Positions 1-10,031 of a DNA stretch of 64,000 nt are shown in pieces. Position 1 is the stretch's first letter; each line of letters begins with the position of its first letter. The stretch lies in the NCBI RefSeq assembly GCF_020165495.1, contig NZ_JAIUIE010000014.1, positions 1 through 64,000 of the forward strand. The letters are read 5' to 3'. The stretch comes from Mesorhizobium sp. BR1-1-16 (GTDB lineage: Bacteria; Pseudomonadota; Alphaproteobacteria; Rhizobiales; Kaistiaceae). The notes beneath the pieces were generated by a model. It saw nothing but the letters and a program-made list of their open reading frames with translations, had not been told where the DNA came from and searched no databases. Both the position numbers and the translations under genes were made by a program.

Positions 1-4
1 TAAA

Positions 5-44
5 GCCGCCCTAGGGGCGGCCGTCGGCGCGTGTCCGCCGACGG
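5..44. other. Two tandem GC-rich hairpins upstream of pckA
   Basis: Two perfect inverted repeats lie back to back: a 7-bp stem (5-11 with 15-21, 3-nt loop) and a 9-bp stem (21-29 with 36-44, 6-nt loop). They end about 70 bases before the chosen pckA start. They could terminate an upstream transcript or form part of the pckA leader. No T-run follows, so an intrinsic terminator reading rightward is not strongly supported. Confidence 0.45.
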
Positions 45-116
45 CCGGACGCATTGGTTGCGTCTGATCGCGTTCTGGTCGGGCGTTCGGGCCCGCCATT
101 TGAGGAGACTGCCACT

Positions 117-1721
117 GTGAGCGAGACTGGCCTTCGCAACCCTTCCTTCGGTGCCGACGCCTTCGGCTTGAAGTGGCTGTCGGCGCTCTATTGGAACGAT
201 GGCGCGCCAGCTCTCTATGAACAGTCGCTGCGCCGGGGCGAGGGCATCATCACCGCGGATGGTGCGCTCTCGGTCGAGACAGGCAGTCATACCGGCCGCT
301 CGCCGCAGGACAAGTTCATCGTCCGCGATGCCCTCACCGAGGATCAGGTCTGGTGGGACAGCAACAAGGCGCTGTCGCGGGCGCATTTCGATCGCCTGCA
401 TGAGGACATGCTGGCCCATGCCGCCAATCGGGAGCTGTTCGCGCAGGATCTCCACGCCGGCGCCGATCCTTCCGAGCAGGTCAATGTCCGGGTCTTCACC
501 GAGAAGGCCTGGCACTCGCTGTTCATCCGCAACCTCCTGATCCGGCCCGAGGCGAAGGCGCTGCAGGGTTTCGTGCCGAAGCTGACCATCCTGGACATGC
601 CGAGCTTCAAGGCGAGCGCGGACCGCCATGGCGCCCGCACAGAGACCATGATCGCCTGTGATTTCACGCGCGGCATCGTGCTCATCGCTGGCACGTCCTA
701 TGCCGGCGAAATGAAGAAGGCGGTGTTCACCTATCTGAACTTCACGCTGCCGGCCAAGGGCGTCATGCCCATGCATTGCTCGGCCAATGTCGGACCCGAA
801 GGCGATACGGCGGTCTTTTTCGGCCTTTCAGGGACCGGCAAGACCACGCTCTCAGCAGATCCCGGCCGCACGCTGATCGGCGATGACGAGCATGGCTGGG
901 GCGAGGCCGGCATCTTCAATTTCGAAGGCGGCTGCTACGCCAAGACGATCAAGCTCTCGGCCGAGGCCGAGCCGGAGATATTCTCGACGACCAAGCGCTT
1001 CGGCACCGTGCTGGAGAACGTCGCCATCGATCCGGTGACACGGTTGCCGGATTTCGACGATGCGTCGAAGACCGAGAACACCCGCGCCGCCTATCCGCTC
1101 GATTTCATCTCGAATGCGAGCGCGACCGGTTGCGCCGGTCATCCGAAGGCCATCGTCATGCTGACGGCCGACGCTTTCGGGGTCATGCCACCGATCGCGA
1201 GACTGACGCCGGCACAGGCGATGTATCACTTCCTCTCCGGCTACACCGCCAAGGTCGCCGGCACCGAGAAGGGTGTCACCGAACCGCAGGCGACGTTCTC
1301 GACCTGCTTCGGCGCCCCGTTCATGCCGCGCCATCCGGCGGAGTACGGCAATCTACTGCGCCACCTGATCGCCGAACACGGTGTCACCTGCTGGCTGGTC
1401 AATACCGGCTGGACCGGCGGCGCCTATGGTACTGGCCGCCGCATGCCGATCAAGGCGACCCGAACGCTGCTGACCGCAGCGCTCGACGGCTCGCTGGCGG
1501 ATGCTCGCTTCTACACCGACCGCAATTTCGGCTTCCAGGTCCCGACCGACGTCGCCGGCGTCGAGCCGCATCTTCTGCATCCGCGCAAGACCTGGCAGGA
1601 CAAGGCCGGCTACGACGCGCAGGCGGCCAAGCTCGTCGGCATGTTCGTCAAGAACTTCGCGAAGTTCGAAAGCCACGTCGAGAAGGACGTGGTTGACGCC
1701 GCCCCGGGGATGGTGGCGTAG
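117..1721 (+). CDS. pckA: Phosphoenolpyruvate carboxykinase (ATP)
   Basis: Converts oxaloacetate and ATP to phosphoenolpyruvate, CO2 and ADP, the entry step of gluconeogenesis in the cytoplasm. From the GTG at 117 the protein has 534 residues, the usual length for bacterial ATP-dependent PckA. A GAGGAG ribosome-binding site at 102-107 supports this start over an in-frame TTG at 54. The P-loop GLSGTGKT lies at residues 236-243 and is followed by the metal-binding DDEHGW motif. The TGWTGG stretch near the C-terminus is also typical of the family. The gene stands alone, ending in a strong hairpin. In rhizobia pckA commonly sits beside chvI/chvG; that side lies outside this window. Assignment is firm. 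Confidence 0.97.
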   Translation: MSETGLRNPSFGADAFGLKWLSALYWNDGAPALYEQSLRRGEGIITADGALSVETGSHTGRSPQDKFIVRDALTEDQVWWDSNKALSRAHFDRLHEDMLAHAANRELFAQDLHAGADPSEQVNVRVFTEKAWHSLFIRNLLIRPEAKALQGFVPKLTILDMPSFKASADRHGARTETMIACDFTRGIVLIAGTSYAGEMKKAVFTYLNFTLPAKGVMPMHCSANVGPEGDTAVFFGLSGTGKTTLSADPGRTLIGDDEHGWGEAGIFNFEGGCYAKTIKLSAEAEPEIFSTTKRFGTVLENVAIDPVTRLPDFDDASKTENTRAAYPLDFISNASATGCAGHPKAIVMLTADAFGVMPPIARLTPAQAMYHFLSGYTAKVAGTEKGVTEPQATFSTCFGAPFMPRHPAEYGNLLRHLIAEHGVTCWLVNTGWTGGAYGTGRRMPIKATRTLLTAALDGSLADARFYTDRNFGFQVPTDVAGVEPHLLHPRKTWQDKAGYDAQAAKLVGMFVKNFAKFESHVEKDVVDAAPGMVA

Positions 1722-1763
1722 AAGTCAATTCTATGTCGCCAATGAGAATGATCACTTGCAGAT

Positions 1764-1792
1764 GGAGGCCCGGCGGGTGACGCCGGGCCTCC
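1764..1792. terminator. Hairpin terminator between pckA and the DUF1508 gene
   Basis: A perfect 12-bp inverted repeat (1764-1775 with 1781-1792) closes a 5-nt loop, 42 bases after the pckA stop and 8 bases before the stop of the convergent small gene. The position suggests a bidirectional terminator. The T-run is weak on both sides. Confidence 0.7.
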
Positions 1793-1800
1793 ATTGAGCG

Positions 1801-2010
1801 TTATGCGGCGTTCTCAAGATTTGCCGGATACCAAACGGGATCACGCGATGATCCCTTCATCAACTCAATGCCGTGCTCACAATCAGCACGACGTTTGTAG
1901 CTTTCGCTGCTCACAGCGATGGTGCGTCCGTTAACAGCGGCATAACTCCACCGCCATTCGCCAACATTGTCCTTGTACAACCAGTATGAAGGATATGTTC
2001 GATCGGCCAT
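1801..2010 (-). CDS. DUF1508 (YegP-like) small protein
   Basis: A 69-residue protein with a single DUF1508 repeat. Visible hallmarks are the WLYKDN...WRWSY opening, a NGR turn, a SESY stretch, then a helix ending in HGIELMK. The family is small, cytoplasmic and of unknown biochemical role; E. coli YegP carries two tandem copies. I chose the ATG at 2010 because an AGGA-type ribosome-binding site lies just upstream and the domain starts within six residues. An upstream in-frame ATG at 2178 would add about 56 residues unlike any domain. The gene converges with pckA and is separated from pnp by 367 bases. Function unknown. Confidence 0.8.
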   Translation of the reverse strand: MADRTYPSYWLYKDNVGEWRWSYAAVNGRTIAVSSESYKRRADCEHGIELMKGSSRDPVWYPANLENAA

Positions 2011-2125
2011 TTTTTCGTCCTTGATGCGACGCTGGGCTTGACCTATCGGAGCCGAAGGATTCATGATCCCCGTGTTGGAGCCCCTGCCCGCGCCCAGCAT
2101 CTGTGCTGCACGGGTTGGTATCTTG

Positions 2126-2155
2126 GAAGCCGCCGGTCTGATCACCGGCGGCTTC
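2126..2155. other. Orphan 12-bp inverted repeat upstream of the DUF1508 gene
   Basis: A perfect 12-bp stem (2126-2137 with 2144-2155) encloses a 6-nt loop. It sits about 115 bases upstream of the DUF1508 start, in the otherwise empty stretch 2011-2313. It has no T-run on either strand, so it could be a leader structure, a processing site or an old terminator. Nothing else in the stretch looks coding. Confidence 0.4.
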
Positions 2156-2314
2156 GCCGATTCCGCAGTCCCTTTCATGAAGAATGCAGATCAGACTCGA
2201 GTCAAGCACGAATCTACATATAGTGGCAAAGCTTGCCGTAAGGCGATATGTGGTGCTCGCCCCAAGAATTTCGTTGACTTATCTCGGCAATGGAGTCCTT
2301 CGCCGAGTCGCATA

Positions 2315-2349
2315 AGGAAAAAAAGCCCGGCGATCGCTCGCCGGGCTTT
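2315..2349 (-). terminator. Intrinsic terminator of pnp
   Basis: On the minus strand a perfect 12-bp stem (2349-2338 with 2333-2322, 4-nt loop) is followed by a run of seven or more T, 29 bases after the pnp stop. This is a canonical Rho-independent terminator closing the housekeeping cluster. Confidence 0.9.
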
Positions 2350-2377
2350 CTTCGTTTGACGGGCTTGAGCCGGCCGT

Positions 2378-4513
2378 TTACTCGGCGACGGTCTCGGCCT
2401 TTTCTTCCTTGATTTCCTGCCCGGTCGTCTGGTCGACGACCTTCATCGACAGGCGGACCTTGCCGCGCTCGTCGAAGCCGAGCAGCTTGACCCAGACCTT
2501 GTCGCCTTCCTTGACAACGTCCTGCGTCTTGGCGACGCGCTGGTTGGAAAGCTGCGAGATGTGGACGAGGCCGTCGCGGGCGCCGAAGAAGTTGACGAAG
2601 GCGCCGAAATCGACGGCCTTCACAACGGTGCCCTGATAGATCGCGTTCACTTCCGGCTCAGCGGCGATGCCCTTGATCCAGTTGAGCGCTGCCGTGATCG
2701 CCTTGGCGTCGGTCGAGGCAACCTTGACGGTGCCGTCGTCCGAGATGTCGATCTTGGCGCCGGTCTTTTCGACGATCTCGCGGATCACCTTGCCGCCCGA
2801 CCCGATCACTTCGCGGATCTTGTCGGTCGGGATCTGGATCACTTCGATGCGCGGTGCATGCTCGCCGAGCGACGGGCGGGCTGATGTCAGCGCCTTGGCC
2901 ATCTCGTCAAGGATATGCGCACGGCCGCCCTTGGCCTGGTCGAGGGCGACCTTCATGATCTCCTCGGTGATGCCGGCGATCTTGATGTCCATCTGCAGCG
3001 AGGTCACGCCTTCGGCGGTACCGGCCACCTTGAAGTCCATGTCGCCGAGATGATCCTCGTCACCGAGGATGTCGGAGAGCACCGCGAAGCGCTCGCCCTC
3101 GAGGATGAGGCCCATGGCGATGCCCGCCACCGGACGCTTCAGCGGAACGCCGGCGTCCATCAGCGAAAGTGACGTGCCGCACACGGTTGCCATCGACGAG
3201 GAGCCGTTCGACTCGGTGATCTCCGAGACGACGCGGATCGTGTAGGGGAACTCGTGGTGCTTCGGCAGGATCGGGCGAACGGCGCGCCAGGCGAGCTTGC
3301 CATGGCCGATTTCGCGGCGGCCGGGCGAACCCATGCGGCCGGTCTCACCGACCGAATAGGGCGGGAAGTTGTAGTGCAGCAGGAAGGTTTCCTTGTAGGT
3401 GCCTTCCAGCGCGTCGATGAACTGCTCGTCATCGCCCGTGCCGAGCGTCGCGACCACCAGAGCCTGCGTCTCGCCGCGGGTGAACAGCGCCGAACCATGG
3501 GCGCGCGGCAGGATGCCGACCTGCGAGACGATCGGACGGACCGTCTTCAGGTCGCGACCGTCGATGCGGCTGCCGGTGTCCAGGATGTTCCAGCGAACGA
3601 TCTTCGCCTGCAGTTCCTTGAAGACGGCGCCGATCTTCTCCTTGTCGAAGCGCGGCTCCTGCCCTTCCGGGAAGAAGTGGGCCATCACCTTCGCCTTGAC
3701 GGCGTCGACGGCGGCGTAGCGGTCCTGCTTGACCGTGTTCTTGTAGGCGTCACGCAGCTCGTTCTCGGCGATGCCGAGCATCTCGGTCTCGATGGCCGAG
3801 AGATCCGGTGCCTGGAAAGCGCGCGGCTCCTTGGCGGCCTTCTCGGCGAGCTGGATGATCGCGTCGATGACCGGCTGGAAGCCGGCATGACCGAACATCA
3901 CGGCGCCGAGCATCGTGTCTTCCGAAAGCTCCTGGGCCTCGGACTCGACCATCAGCACGGCGTCGGTGGTGCCGGCGACGACGAGGTCGAGCTTCGAGTC
4001 AGCGGCCTGCTCGAGCAGCGGATTGAGCACGAAGGCGCCGTCGATCAGGCCAACGCGCGCACCACCGACCGGGCCGTAGAACGGCACGCCCGAAAGCGTC
4101 AGCGCTGCCGAGGCGGCAACCATCGCGACGATGTCGGGATCGTTCTCGAGGTCATGGCTGAGCACGGTGGCGACGACCTGCGTCTCGCAGCGGAAGCCTT
4201 CCGCGAAGAGCGGGCGGATCGGACGGTCGATGAGACGCGAAGTCAGCGTCTCTTTCTCCGACGGACGGCCTTCGCGCTTGAAGAAGCCGCCGGGGATCTT
4301 GCCGGCTGCGAAGGTCTTTTCCTGATAATTGACCGTCAGGGGGAAGAAATCGATACCGGGCTTCGGCTGCTTGGCGGCGACGACAGTCGCCAGCACGCTG
4401 GTCTCGCCATAGGTGGCGAGGACGGCGCCGTCGGCCTGGCGGGCAATCTTGCCGGTCTCGAGCACGAGCGGGCGTCCGGCCCATTCGATCTCGACACGTT
4501 GAATGTCGAACAT
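2378..4513 (-). CDS. pnp: Polyribonucleotide nucleotidyltransferase (PNPase)
   Basis: Phosphorolytic 3'-5' exoribonuclease and core component of RNA turnover in the cytoplasm. The 711-residue length is standard. Two RNase PH domains (about residues 10-145 and 325-460) flank a helical linker. A KH domain carries the GSGG loop (about 560), and a C-terminal S1 domain begins with [13 protein letters not shown] (about 625). The ATG at 4513 has an AAGGAA ribosome-binding site; the long upstream in-frame extension is not conserved. It lies downstream of rpsO with a 198-base gap, the usual rpsO-pnp order, and ends in a strong intrinsic terminator. The extreme C-terminus is rich in Glu and Lys, as is common. 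Confidence 0.98.
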   Translation of the reverse strand: MFDIQRVEIEWAGRPLVLETGKIARQADGAVLATYGETSVLATVVAAKQPKPGIDFFPLTVNYQEKTFAAGKIPGGFFKREGRPSEKETLTSRLIDRPIRPLFAEGFRCETQVVATVLSHDLENDPDIVAMVAASAALTLSGVPFYGPVGGARVGLIDGAFVLNPLLEQAADSKLDLVVAGTTDAVLMVESEAQELSEDTMLGAVMFGHAGFQPVIDAIIQLAEKAAKEPRAFQAPDLSAIETEMLGIAENELRDAYKNTVKQDRYAAVDAVKAKVMAHFFPEGQEPRFDKEKIGAVFKELQAKIVRWNILDTGSRIDGRDLKTVRPIVSQVGILPRAHGSALFTRGETQALVVATLGTGDDEQFIDALEGTYKETFLLHYNFPPYSVGETGRMGSPGRREIGHGKLAWRAVRPILPKHHEFPYTIRVVSEITESNGSSSMATVCGTSLSLMDAGVPLKRPVAGIAMGLILEGERFAVLSDILGDEDHLGDMDFKVAGTAEGVTSLQMDIKIAGITEEIMKVALDQAKGGRAHILDEMAKALTSARPSLGEHAPRIEVIQIPTDKIREVIGSGGKVIREIVEKTGAKIDISDDGTVKVASTDAKAITAALNWIKGIAAEPEVNAIYQGTVVKAVDFGAFVNFFGARDGLVHISQLSNQRVAKTQDVVKEGDKVWVKLLGFDERGKVRLSMKVVDQTTGQEIKEEKAETVAE

Positions 4514-4711
4514 GGCAGTTCCTTTCCGCCGCGGATGCGTCGGAGGAGCCATGGACAAGACGGCGGGAGGCTCTCGGCGCTGCACAGGCAGCAAAAGCAT
4601 CCGGCGATCCTGCCATGGCTCGGGCGTACAACCGCGAGCACATCAGCGCGGCGACCCCATGCCGCCGCGCGCTAGTTTGCGTCTTCGGGGACGGGCGTCA
4701 GCCCGACCCGC

Positions 4712-4981
4712 TCAGCGACGCAGGCCGAGACGCTCGATCAGGCTCTTGTAGCGCTGCTCGTCGATCTTCTTGACATAGTCGAGAAGGCTGCGGCGCTGGC
4801 TCACCATCTTGAGCAGACCGCGCCGGGAATGGTTATCCTTGGCATGGCCCTTGAAATGCTCGGTCAGGTTGGCAATCCGCTCCGACAGAACGGCAACCTG
4901 CACTTCCGGCGAACCCGTATCGTTCGGGCCCGTCGCATATTCACTGATCAGTTCCTGCTTGCGAGCAGCGGTGATCGACAT
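4712..4981 (-). CDS. rpsO: 30S ribosomal protein S15
   Basis: Primary 16S rRNA-binding protein that nucleates the 30S platform. It has 89 residues, the normal length, with the family signature running from [18 protein letters not shown] through the C-terminal [11 protein letters not shown]. The start ATG at 4981 is preceded by AAGGATCC-type spacing. It sits directly upstream of pnp, the arrangement seen in most proteobacteria, where the two are co-transcribed and the intergenic region is processed by RNases. A short 5-bp stem at 4692-4705 just downstream could mark such a site. In many bacteria S15 represses its own translation by binding the mRNA leader; hairpins upstream here are listed separately. 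Confidence 0.98.
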   Translation of the reverse strand: MSITAARKQELISEYATGPNDTGSPEVQVAVLSERIANLTEHFKGHAKDNHSRRGLLKMVSQRRSLLDYVKKIDEQRYKSLIERLGLRR

Positions 4982-5007
4982 CGGGGATCCTTTCGAGAGT
5001 GACTGGA

Positions 5008-5053
5008 CCGGGCGACATGCCCGGCCGGATCGGTTCCGGAATGATCCGGAACC
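5008..5053 (-). promoter_or_regulatory. Hairpin-containing leader of rpsO
   Basis: Two perfect stems lie 27-72 bases upstream of the rpsO start: a 6-bp stem (5008-5013 with 5019-5024) and a 9-bp stem with a 4-nt loop (5032-5040 with 5045-5053). S15 autoregulatory leaders in other bacteria also combine short stems close to the start codon. Assignment as such a leader is inference from position. Confidence 0.4.
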
Positions 5054-5118
5054 CTTGCCTGGATGTGGTCGGCCGGTGCCGGGATGTCGTCCAGCACGGT
5101 CGCCGCTCCATAGGGCTT

Positions 5119-5148
5119 CGCCCTGAAGACCGTTCGACCTTCAGGGCG
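5119..5148 (-). terminator. Inverted repeat after the host-attachment gene
   Basis: A perfect 10-bp stem (5119-5128 with 5139-5148) with a 10-nt loop, located 59 bases beyond the stop of the minus-strand gene at 5207. The place fits a terminator or 3' end, but no T-run follows. Confidence 0.5.
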
Positions 5149-5206
5149 CGGGCGACATATGCCCGAAGATCGTCACCAAGACCAGCGGAAAGTTTCGGCG
5201 GCGGCC

Positions 5207-5668
5207 CTATGCGGCCAGCGCCTTCTCGATCTCGGCAACCGTCATGCCCGTCAGGTCCTTGGCGATCTCCTGGCGGACGAGCCCGGCCGTCTCCTTCGAA
5301 ATCGCCTTGCGCAGGGTGCCGAGCACCAGCGGCGACGCGACGATGACGAGCGAGGCGAGGGCGCCGGCCCTCGTATCGGCGTCAAGCCGCTCCGCGATCG
5401 ACGCGGCGAAGCGCTCCTTGCCGAGACGGTGCCAGTCCGTCTGTTCCATGCCGCTCTGGCCGTGCGGCGAACCATTGCCGCCGGCCGCGCTGATGGCACG
5501 GCCGGGCTGGTCGGTTCCCTGCTCGCGGGTCGGCGGGTTGTCATTCTCGAGCACCGTCTCGATGTCGAGGCGATAGCCACCGCCTTGCCCGCTATTGCGC
5601 AGGAACAACGCCTTGGCGCCATCGGCGACGAGGACAAGATGCGTCGGACGATCGGATTTGATGGTCAT
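5207..5668 (-). CDS. Host attachment family protein (eRF1-like fold)
   Basis: A 153-residue protein of the family named Host_attach, first linked to attachment to host cells in Agrobacterium-like bacteria and considered distantly related to the archaeal/eukaryotic release-factor domain fold. Evidence: an N-terminal THLVLVADGAKALFL strand, a variable polar middle (Gly, Gln, Ser rich, about residues 48-75), then FAASIAERLD and a SLVIVASPLVLGTLRKA stretch, both typical of the family. An AAGGAG site precedes the ATG at 5668. It lies between truB and rpsO, interrupting the common order of translation genes. No signal peptide or membrane segment is visible. The biochemical role is unknown. Confidence 0.8.
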   Translation of the reverse strand: MTIKSDRPTHLVLVADGAKALFLRNSGQGGGYRLDIETVLENDNPPTREQGTDQPGRAISAAGGNGSPHGQSGMEQTDWHRLGKERFAASIAERLDADTRAGALASLVIVASPLVLGTLRKAISKETAGLVRQEIAKDLTGMTVAEIEKALAA

Positions 5669-5718
5669 TTCGTTCTCCTTGACGAAGAAGGAACGACCCG
5701 CGTCCAGCCGAGGTTCCG

Positions 5719-6642
5719 CTATTCGCCGACGAAGACGCGCAGCGGCTGGAAGCTGCCCTGTTCGACCGAGCCAATCGCCACCAATGATCCAGCCTGTGTC
5801 GCGAACACGGTTTCGCCGGCGAGCGGCGCGTCCCGGCCGCGCAGGATGAAGGGTTGGCCATTGCGCAGCCGCGCCGCTTCCGCTTCGCCGATGCGGATTT
5901 CGCGAAGATCGGATAGCGCTGTCTCGACCGGCGCCAGCATGGCGTCCGCCTGATCAAAGCCGCCCTCCGCCTGCGCCTCGCGCAACGTGTCGAGCTTCAC
6001 CATGGAGGCTTCGTCGAAGGGTCCGACGAGCAAGCGGCGCAGATTGGCGACATGGCCGCGCGTGCCGAGCAGCCGGCCCATATCGCGCGCCAGCGCCCGC
6101 ACATAGGTGCCCTTGCCGCATTCGGCAGCGAAGATGGCGGTGTTGTCGTCCGGCATGTCGACGAGATCGAGCCGGTGCACTTCGATCGGGCGCGGCTCCA
6201 GCTGAACGTCCTCACCGTCCCGGGCGAGATCATAGGCGCGCTCGCCGTCGATCTTGATCGCCGAGAAGGCAGGCGGCACCTGCATGATCGTGCCGATGAA
6301 CTCGGGCAGCACCGCTTCGATCGCGGCGCGCGAGGGGCGGAGATCAGACTGCGCGACCACGGCGCCCTCGGCGTCATCGGTCGTGGTTTCCTCGCCCCAG
6401 CGGACGGTGAAGCCATAGATCTTGCGCCCGTCCATCACATAGGGGACGGTCTTGGTTGCCTCGCCGAGGGCAATCGGCAGGAGACCGGTGGCAAGCGGAT
6501 CGAGCGTGCCGGCATGACCGGCCTTCTGCGCGCCGAAGATGCGCTTCACGACCGAGACGGCTTGCGTCGAGGTCATGCCGAGCGGCTTGTCGAGGATCAG
6601 CCAGCCGGAAATCGGCCGGCCCTTCTTCTGGCGCTGGCCCAT
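5719..6642 (-). CDS. truB: tRNA pseudouridine(55) synthase
   Basis: Isomerises uridine 55 in the T-loop of tRNAs. The 307-residue length is typical. The catalytic motif GHAGTLDPLATGLL carries the nucleophilic Asp near residue 47. The N-terminal ISGWLILDKPLGMTS and the AFSAIKIDGERAYDLAR motif are also characteristic, followed by the C-terminal PUA-like region. The start ATG at 6642 is preceded by an AGGAAAG site. It follows rbfA by 21 bases, so the two are co-transcribed, part of the nusA-infB-rbfA-truB ribosome-biogenesis series. Confidence 0.97.
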   Translation of the reverse strand: MGQRQKKGRPISGWLILDKPLGMTSTQAVSVVKRIFGAQKAGHAGTLDPLATGLLPIALGEATKTVPYVMDGRKIYGFTVRWGEETTTDDAEGAVVAQSDLRPSRAAIEAVLPEFIGTIMQVPPAFSAIKIDGERAYDLARDGEDVQLEPRPIEVHRLDLVDMPDDNTAIFAAECGKGTYVRALARDMGRLLGTRGHVANLRRLLVGPFDEASMVKLDTLREAQAEGGFDQADAMLAPVETALSDLREIRIGEAEAARLRNGQPFILRGRDAPLAGETVFATQAGSLVAIGSVEQGSFQPLRVFVGE

Positions 6643-6663
6643 GATGTCTTTCCTGTTGGCTTG

Positions 6664-7119
6664 TTAGTCGCGCGCGTCGTCCGGTCCGTCCTCGTCCTCG
6701 TCCGCATCGGGCGAGGGCGTCACGACATCGTGCCGGACGATCGGATCGGTGCGCAGCAGGGCGTCGATCTTGGATCCCTCTTCAAAAGAGGTGTCGACGC
6801 GAAAGCGTAGATCCGGCGCAAATTTCATGTTGATGCGATGCGCGACCTCGCCGCGCAGATATTTGCGATGGCGATCGAGCGCGGCCACGACGCCGTCGAG
6901 ATTCTGGCCGCCGAGCGGCATGACATAGGCCGTCGCGATCTTGAGGTCGGGCGAAAGCCGCACCTCGGGAACGGTCACCACGACGCGTTCGAGATCCGGT
7001 TCGCGCAGGTCGCCGCGCGTCAGGATTTCCGCGAGCGCGTGACGCACCAGTTCGCCGACGCGCAGCTGGCGCTGACCGGGCGTTCCGATCTTCTTGCCGT
7101 TGGCAGCAGTCCTTGCCAT
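6664..7119 (-). CDS. rbfA: 30S ribosome-binding factor A
   Basis: Assembly factor that binds pre-30S particles and assists maturation of the 16S rRNA 5' end. It has 151 residues with the KH-like RbfA core: [17 protein letters not shown] at the start, the [19 protein letters not shown] strand-helix region, and [19 protein letters not shown] near residue 120. The acidic C-terminal tail (Asp and Glu rich) is common in rhizobial RbfA. A strong AAGGAG precedes the ATG at 7119. It follows infB after 204 bases that contain a strong hairpin, so rbfA-truB levels may be set apart from infB. Confidence 0.96.
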   Translation of the reverse strand: MARTAANGKKIGTPGQRQLRVGELVRHALAEILTRGDLREPDLERVVVTVPEVRLSPDLKIATAYVMPLGGQNLDGVVAALDRHRKYLRGEVAHRINMKFAPDLRFRVDTSFEEGSKIDALLRTDPIVRHDVVTPSPDADEDEDGPDDARD

Positions 7120-7275
7120 GGGAAGTCTCCTTCTCGATGCCGCAACATGGGCATCCGCCGGGTTCGGACCGGCCTCTTCTCATATCGGATGATTGTATTG
7201 CGTCCGCATCGTCCACCGCGACAGCGGGCAATGCCGAGGCCTTCCCGCGATTGAACGCGGGGCGTCAGAAGGGAG

Positions 7276-7309
7276 GGCTTTCCCGCTCCCGGAGGGGAGC
7301 GGGAAAGCC
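7276..7309 (-). terminator. Strong hairpin between infB and rbfA
   Basis: A perfect 14-bp stem (7276-7289 with 7296-7309) with a 6-nt loop begins 15 bases after the infB stop. It lacks a long T-run on the minus strand. It may be a partial terminator or mRNA-stabilising element that lowers expression of rbfA-truB relative to infB. Confidence 0.6.
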
Positions 7310-7323
7310 AATCGCTTGTCAGG

Positions 7324-9999
7324 TCAGAGCGACCGCTTGATCTCTTCGACCCGGTAGCACTCGATGACGTCGCCGGCGCGCATGTCTTCGTATCTCTCGA
7401 AGGCCATGCCGCATTCCTGGCCCGCCGGCACTTCCTTGACTTCGTCCTTGAAGCGCTTGAGCGTCGAGAGCTTGCCCTCGTGGATAACGACGTTCTCGCG
7501 GATGAGGCGAACATTCGCCCCGCGCTCGACCGTGCCGTCGGTGACGCGGCAGCCTGCGACCTTGCCGACCTTGGTGATGTGGAAGATCTCGAGGATCTCC
7601 GCATTGCCGAGCATCGTCTCGCGCCGCTCGGGCGTGAGAAGTCCGGACATCGCCTGTTTCACGTCGTCGACGAGATCGTAGATCACGTTGTAATAGCGGA
7701 TCTCGATGCCGTCGCGCTCCGAGACGTCGCGCGCCTGCTTGTTGGCACGCACGTTGAAGCCGATGATCGCGGCATTCGAGGCCGCGGCCAGCGTGACGTC
7801 GGACTCGGTGATGCCGCCGACGCCGGAATGAATGATCCGGGCCACGACTTCCGAGGTGCCGAGCGCGTCCAGCGCGCCGATGATGGCCTCGACCGAACCC
7901 TGCACGTCACCCTTGATGACGAGCGGGAACTCCTTGAGGCCGGCGCTCTGGCGCTGGCTCATCATTTCCGCGAGCGAACCGCGCGCCGTCGTCTGACGGG
8001 CAACGGACTTCTCGCGCTTCTGACGAGCACGGTAATCAGCGATCTCGCGGGCACGGGCCTCGCTCTCGACCACGGCGAAGCGGTCGCCCGCCTCGGGTGC
8101 GGCCTGGAAGCCGAGAACCTCGACCGGCATCGAAGGCGGCGCCTCCGAGACCGTCTGGCCCTGATCATTGATCAGCGCGCGCACACGTCCCCATTCGGAG
8201 CCGGCCACGACGATATCGCCGGGATGCAGCGTTCCGCCCTGGACGAGCACGGTCGCGACCGGGCCACGGCCGCGATCGAGCTTCGCCTCGATGACGACGC
8301 CGTCGGCAACGCGCCGCGGATCGGCCTTGAGATCGAGCACTTCCGACTGCAGCAGGATCGTCTCGAGCAGACGGTCGAGATTGGCGCCGGTCTTGGCCGA
8401 AACCTCGACATCCAGCGTCTCGCCGCCCATCGTTTCGACGAACACCTCGTGCTGAAGCAGTTCGGTGCGCACCCGCGTCGGATCGGCGTCGGGCTTGTCC
8501 ATCTTGTTGATGGCGACGATCACCGGAACCTTGGCGGCGCGGGCGTGATTGATGGCCTCGATCGTCTGCGGCATGACGCCGTCATCCGCCGCCACCACCA
8601 GAACGACGATATCCGTCGCACGGGCACCGCGCTGACGCATCGCGGTGAACGCGGCGTGGCCAGGCGTATCGATGAAGGTGATCTTCTGGCCGTTCTGCTC
8701 GACCTGATAGGCGCCGATATGCTGCGTGATTCCGCCCGACTCGCCAGAAACGACGTTGGTCTTGCGGATCGCATCCAGCAGCGAGGTCTTGCCGTGGTCG
8801 ACATGGCCCATGATCGTGACGACAGGCGGGCGCGAAATCTGCTCGGCCTCGGCATCCTGCCGGTCGAACAGGCCCTCCTCGACGTCCGATTCGGCAACGC
8901 GGCGCACCGTGTGGCCCATGTCCTCGGCGATCAGCTGCGCCATGTCGGCGTCGATCACGTCGGTGGCCTTGAGGAGCTGGCCCTGCTTCATAAGGAACTT
9001 GATGACGTCGACGGCGCGCTCCGCCATGCGGTTGGCAAGATCGCCAATGCTGATCGTCTCGGGAAGGATCACTTCACGCGAGATTTTCTCGCGCGGACCC
9101 TGCGCCATGAGACGAGCACGCTCACGCTCGCGGCGGCGGCGGACCGATGCCAGCGAACGCTCGCGCTCGGAATCGTCGAGCGCGTTCGACAGCGTCAGAC
9201 GGCCACGCGGCTTGGCGTCTTCCTTCTTGACCGGCTTCGGGTCGATCGTCTTCGGACGCTTGGCCGTCGAAGGACGCAGGCCGCCGGAGCGACCCTCTTC
9301 CTCGTCGGCGCGTGCCGGCGTGCGGGCAGCCCCCGGGGCCGCCGTACGGGCGGCGGGCTTCTCGGAAGCGCCAGGCGCACGTTCACCAGCCGGAACGGCC
9401 GGAGCGCGCGGCGCCTCGTCGCCAAGGCGGCGGCGGGCTGCTTCCTCGGCGCGTTCCTTCACGGCCGCTTCTGCGGCCTTGCGGATATCTTCCTCGGCCT
9501 GGCGCTTGGCGGCTTCCTCACGCTCCTTGGCGAGGCGAGCCTCCTCGATGACGCGACGCTTCGCATCTTCCTCGGCCTGACGACGCTCTTCCGCATCGCG
9601 GACGCGGGCATCGGCCAAGGCGCGGGCACGGGCGTCGAGCTCGTCGGTCGAGAGCTGGCGCAGGACCATACCGGAGCGCTGCGGCTGGGACCGCGACGGC
9701 TGCGACGGCGCGGCGGGCGTCGGCCTTGCCTGCGTATTGGACTGGATCGTGCGCGTCTGCGACACCGGCGGTGCGGCCGGTCGCGGTGGTGCGGCCGGGC
9801 TGGCGGCAACCGGCGCGGGGGCCGGCTCGCTCTTGCCCGGAATCAGCACGCGCTTCTTCTTCTCCACGACGACGGTATTGGTGCGCCCGTGTGAGAAACT
9901 CTGCCTGACGGTGCCGCGCTCGAGGTCACGGCCCTTAAGGCTCAGCGTCTTCTTCGCGCCGCCAACATCCTTGTCGCCGCTATTGCTCGTATCGTTCAT
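7324..9999 (-). CDS. infB: Translation initiation factor IF-2
   Basis: GTPase that delivers initiator tRNA to the 30S subunit and promotes subunit joining. The 891-residue product has an N-terminal IF2_N-like start ([21 protein letters not shown]), then a long charged low-complexity region rich in Ala, Glu and Arg (about 60-300). The GTPase domain has G1 GHVDHGKT at about residues 396-403, DTPGH and NKMD motifs, followed by domain II and the C-terminal domains that bind fMet-tRNA. The start ATG at 9999 lies 32 bases after the YlxR-like gene. Large proline- and alanine-rich linkers are normal for alphaproteobacterial IF-2. Confidence 0.98.
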   Translation of the reverse strand: MNDTSNSGDKDVGGAKKTLSLKGRDLERGTVRQSFSHGRTNTVVVEKKKRVLIPGKSEPAPAPVAASPAAPPRPAAPPVSQTRTIQSNTQARPTPAAPSQPSRSQPQRSGMVLRQLSTDELDARARALADARVRDAEERRQAEEDAKRRVIEEARLAKEREEAAKRQAEEDIRKAAEAAVKERAEEAARRRLGDEAPRAPAVPAGERAPGASEKPAARTAAPGAARTPARADEEEGRSGGLRPSTAKRPKTIDPKPVKKEDAKPRGRLTLSNALDDSERERSLASVRRRRERERARLMAQGPREKISREVILPETISIGDLANRMAERAVDVIKFLMKQGQLLKATDVIDADMAQLIAEDMGHTVRRVAESDVEEGLFDRQDAEAEQISRPPVVTIMGHVDHGKTSLLDAIRKTNVVSGESGGITQHIGAYQVEQNGQKITFIDTPGHAAFTAMRQRGARATDIVVLVVAADDGVMPQTIEAINHARAAKVPVIVAINKMDKPDADPTRVRTELLQHEVFVETMGGETLDVEVSAKTGANLDRLLETILLQSEVLDLKADPRRVADGVVIEAKLDRGRGPVATVLVQGGTLHPGDIVVAGSEWGRVRALINDQGQTVSEAPPSMPVEVLGFQAAPEAGDRFAVVESEARAREIADYRARQKREKSVARQTTARGSLAEMMSQRQSAGLKEFPLVIKGDVQGSVEAIIGALDALGTSEVVARIIHSGVGGITESDVTLAAASNAAIIGFNVRANKQARDVSERDGIEIRYYNVIYDLVDDVKQAMSGLLTPERRETMLGNAEILEIFHITKVGKVAGCRVTDGTVERGANVRLIRENVVIHEGKLSTLKRFKDEVKEVPAGQECGMAFERYEDMRAGDVIECYRVEEIKRSL

Positions 10000-10031
10000 T
10001 CGGTCTTCTGTCCTGCGGGTCTAGCGCCCTT

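Noticed and set aside
3254-4675. A long open frame on the plus strand opposite pnp.
   Set aside because: It is an antisense shadow of pnp without ribosome-binding site or domain.
7480-9894. A long open frame on the plus strand opposite infB (about 800 codons).
   Set aside because: It mirrors infB codon by codon, gives a low-complexity Arg/Asp/Leu-rich product with no domain, and is a usual shadow in high-GC DNA.
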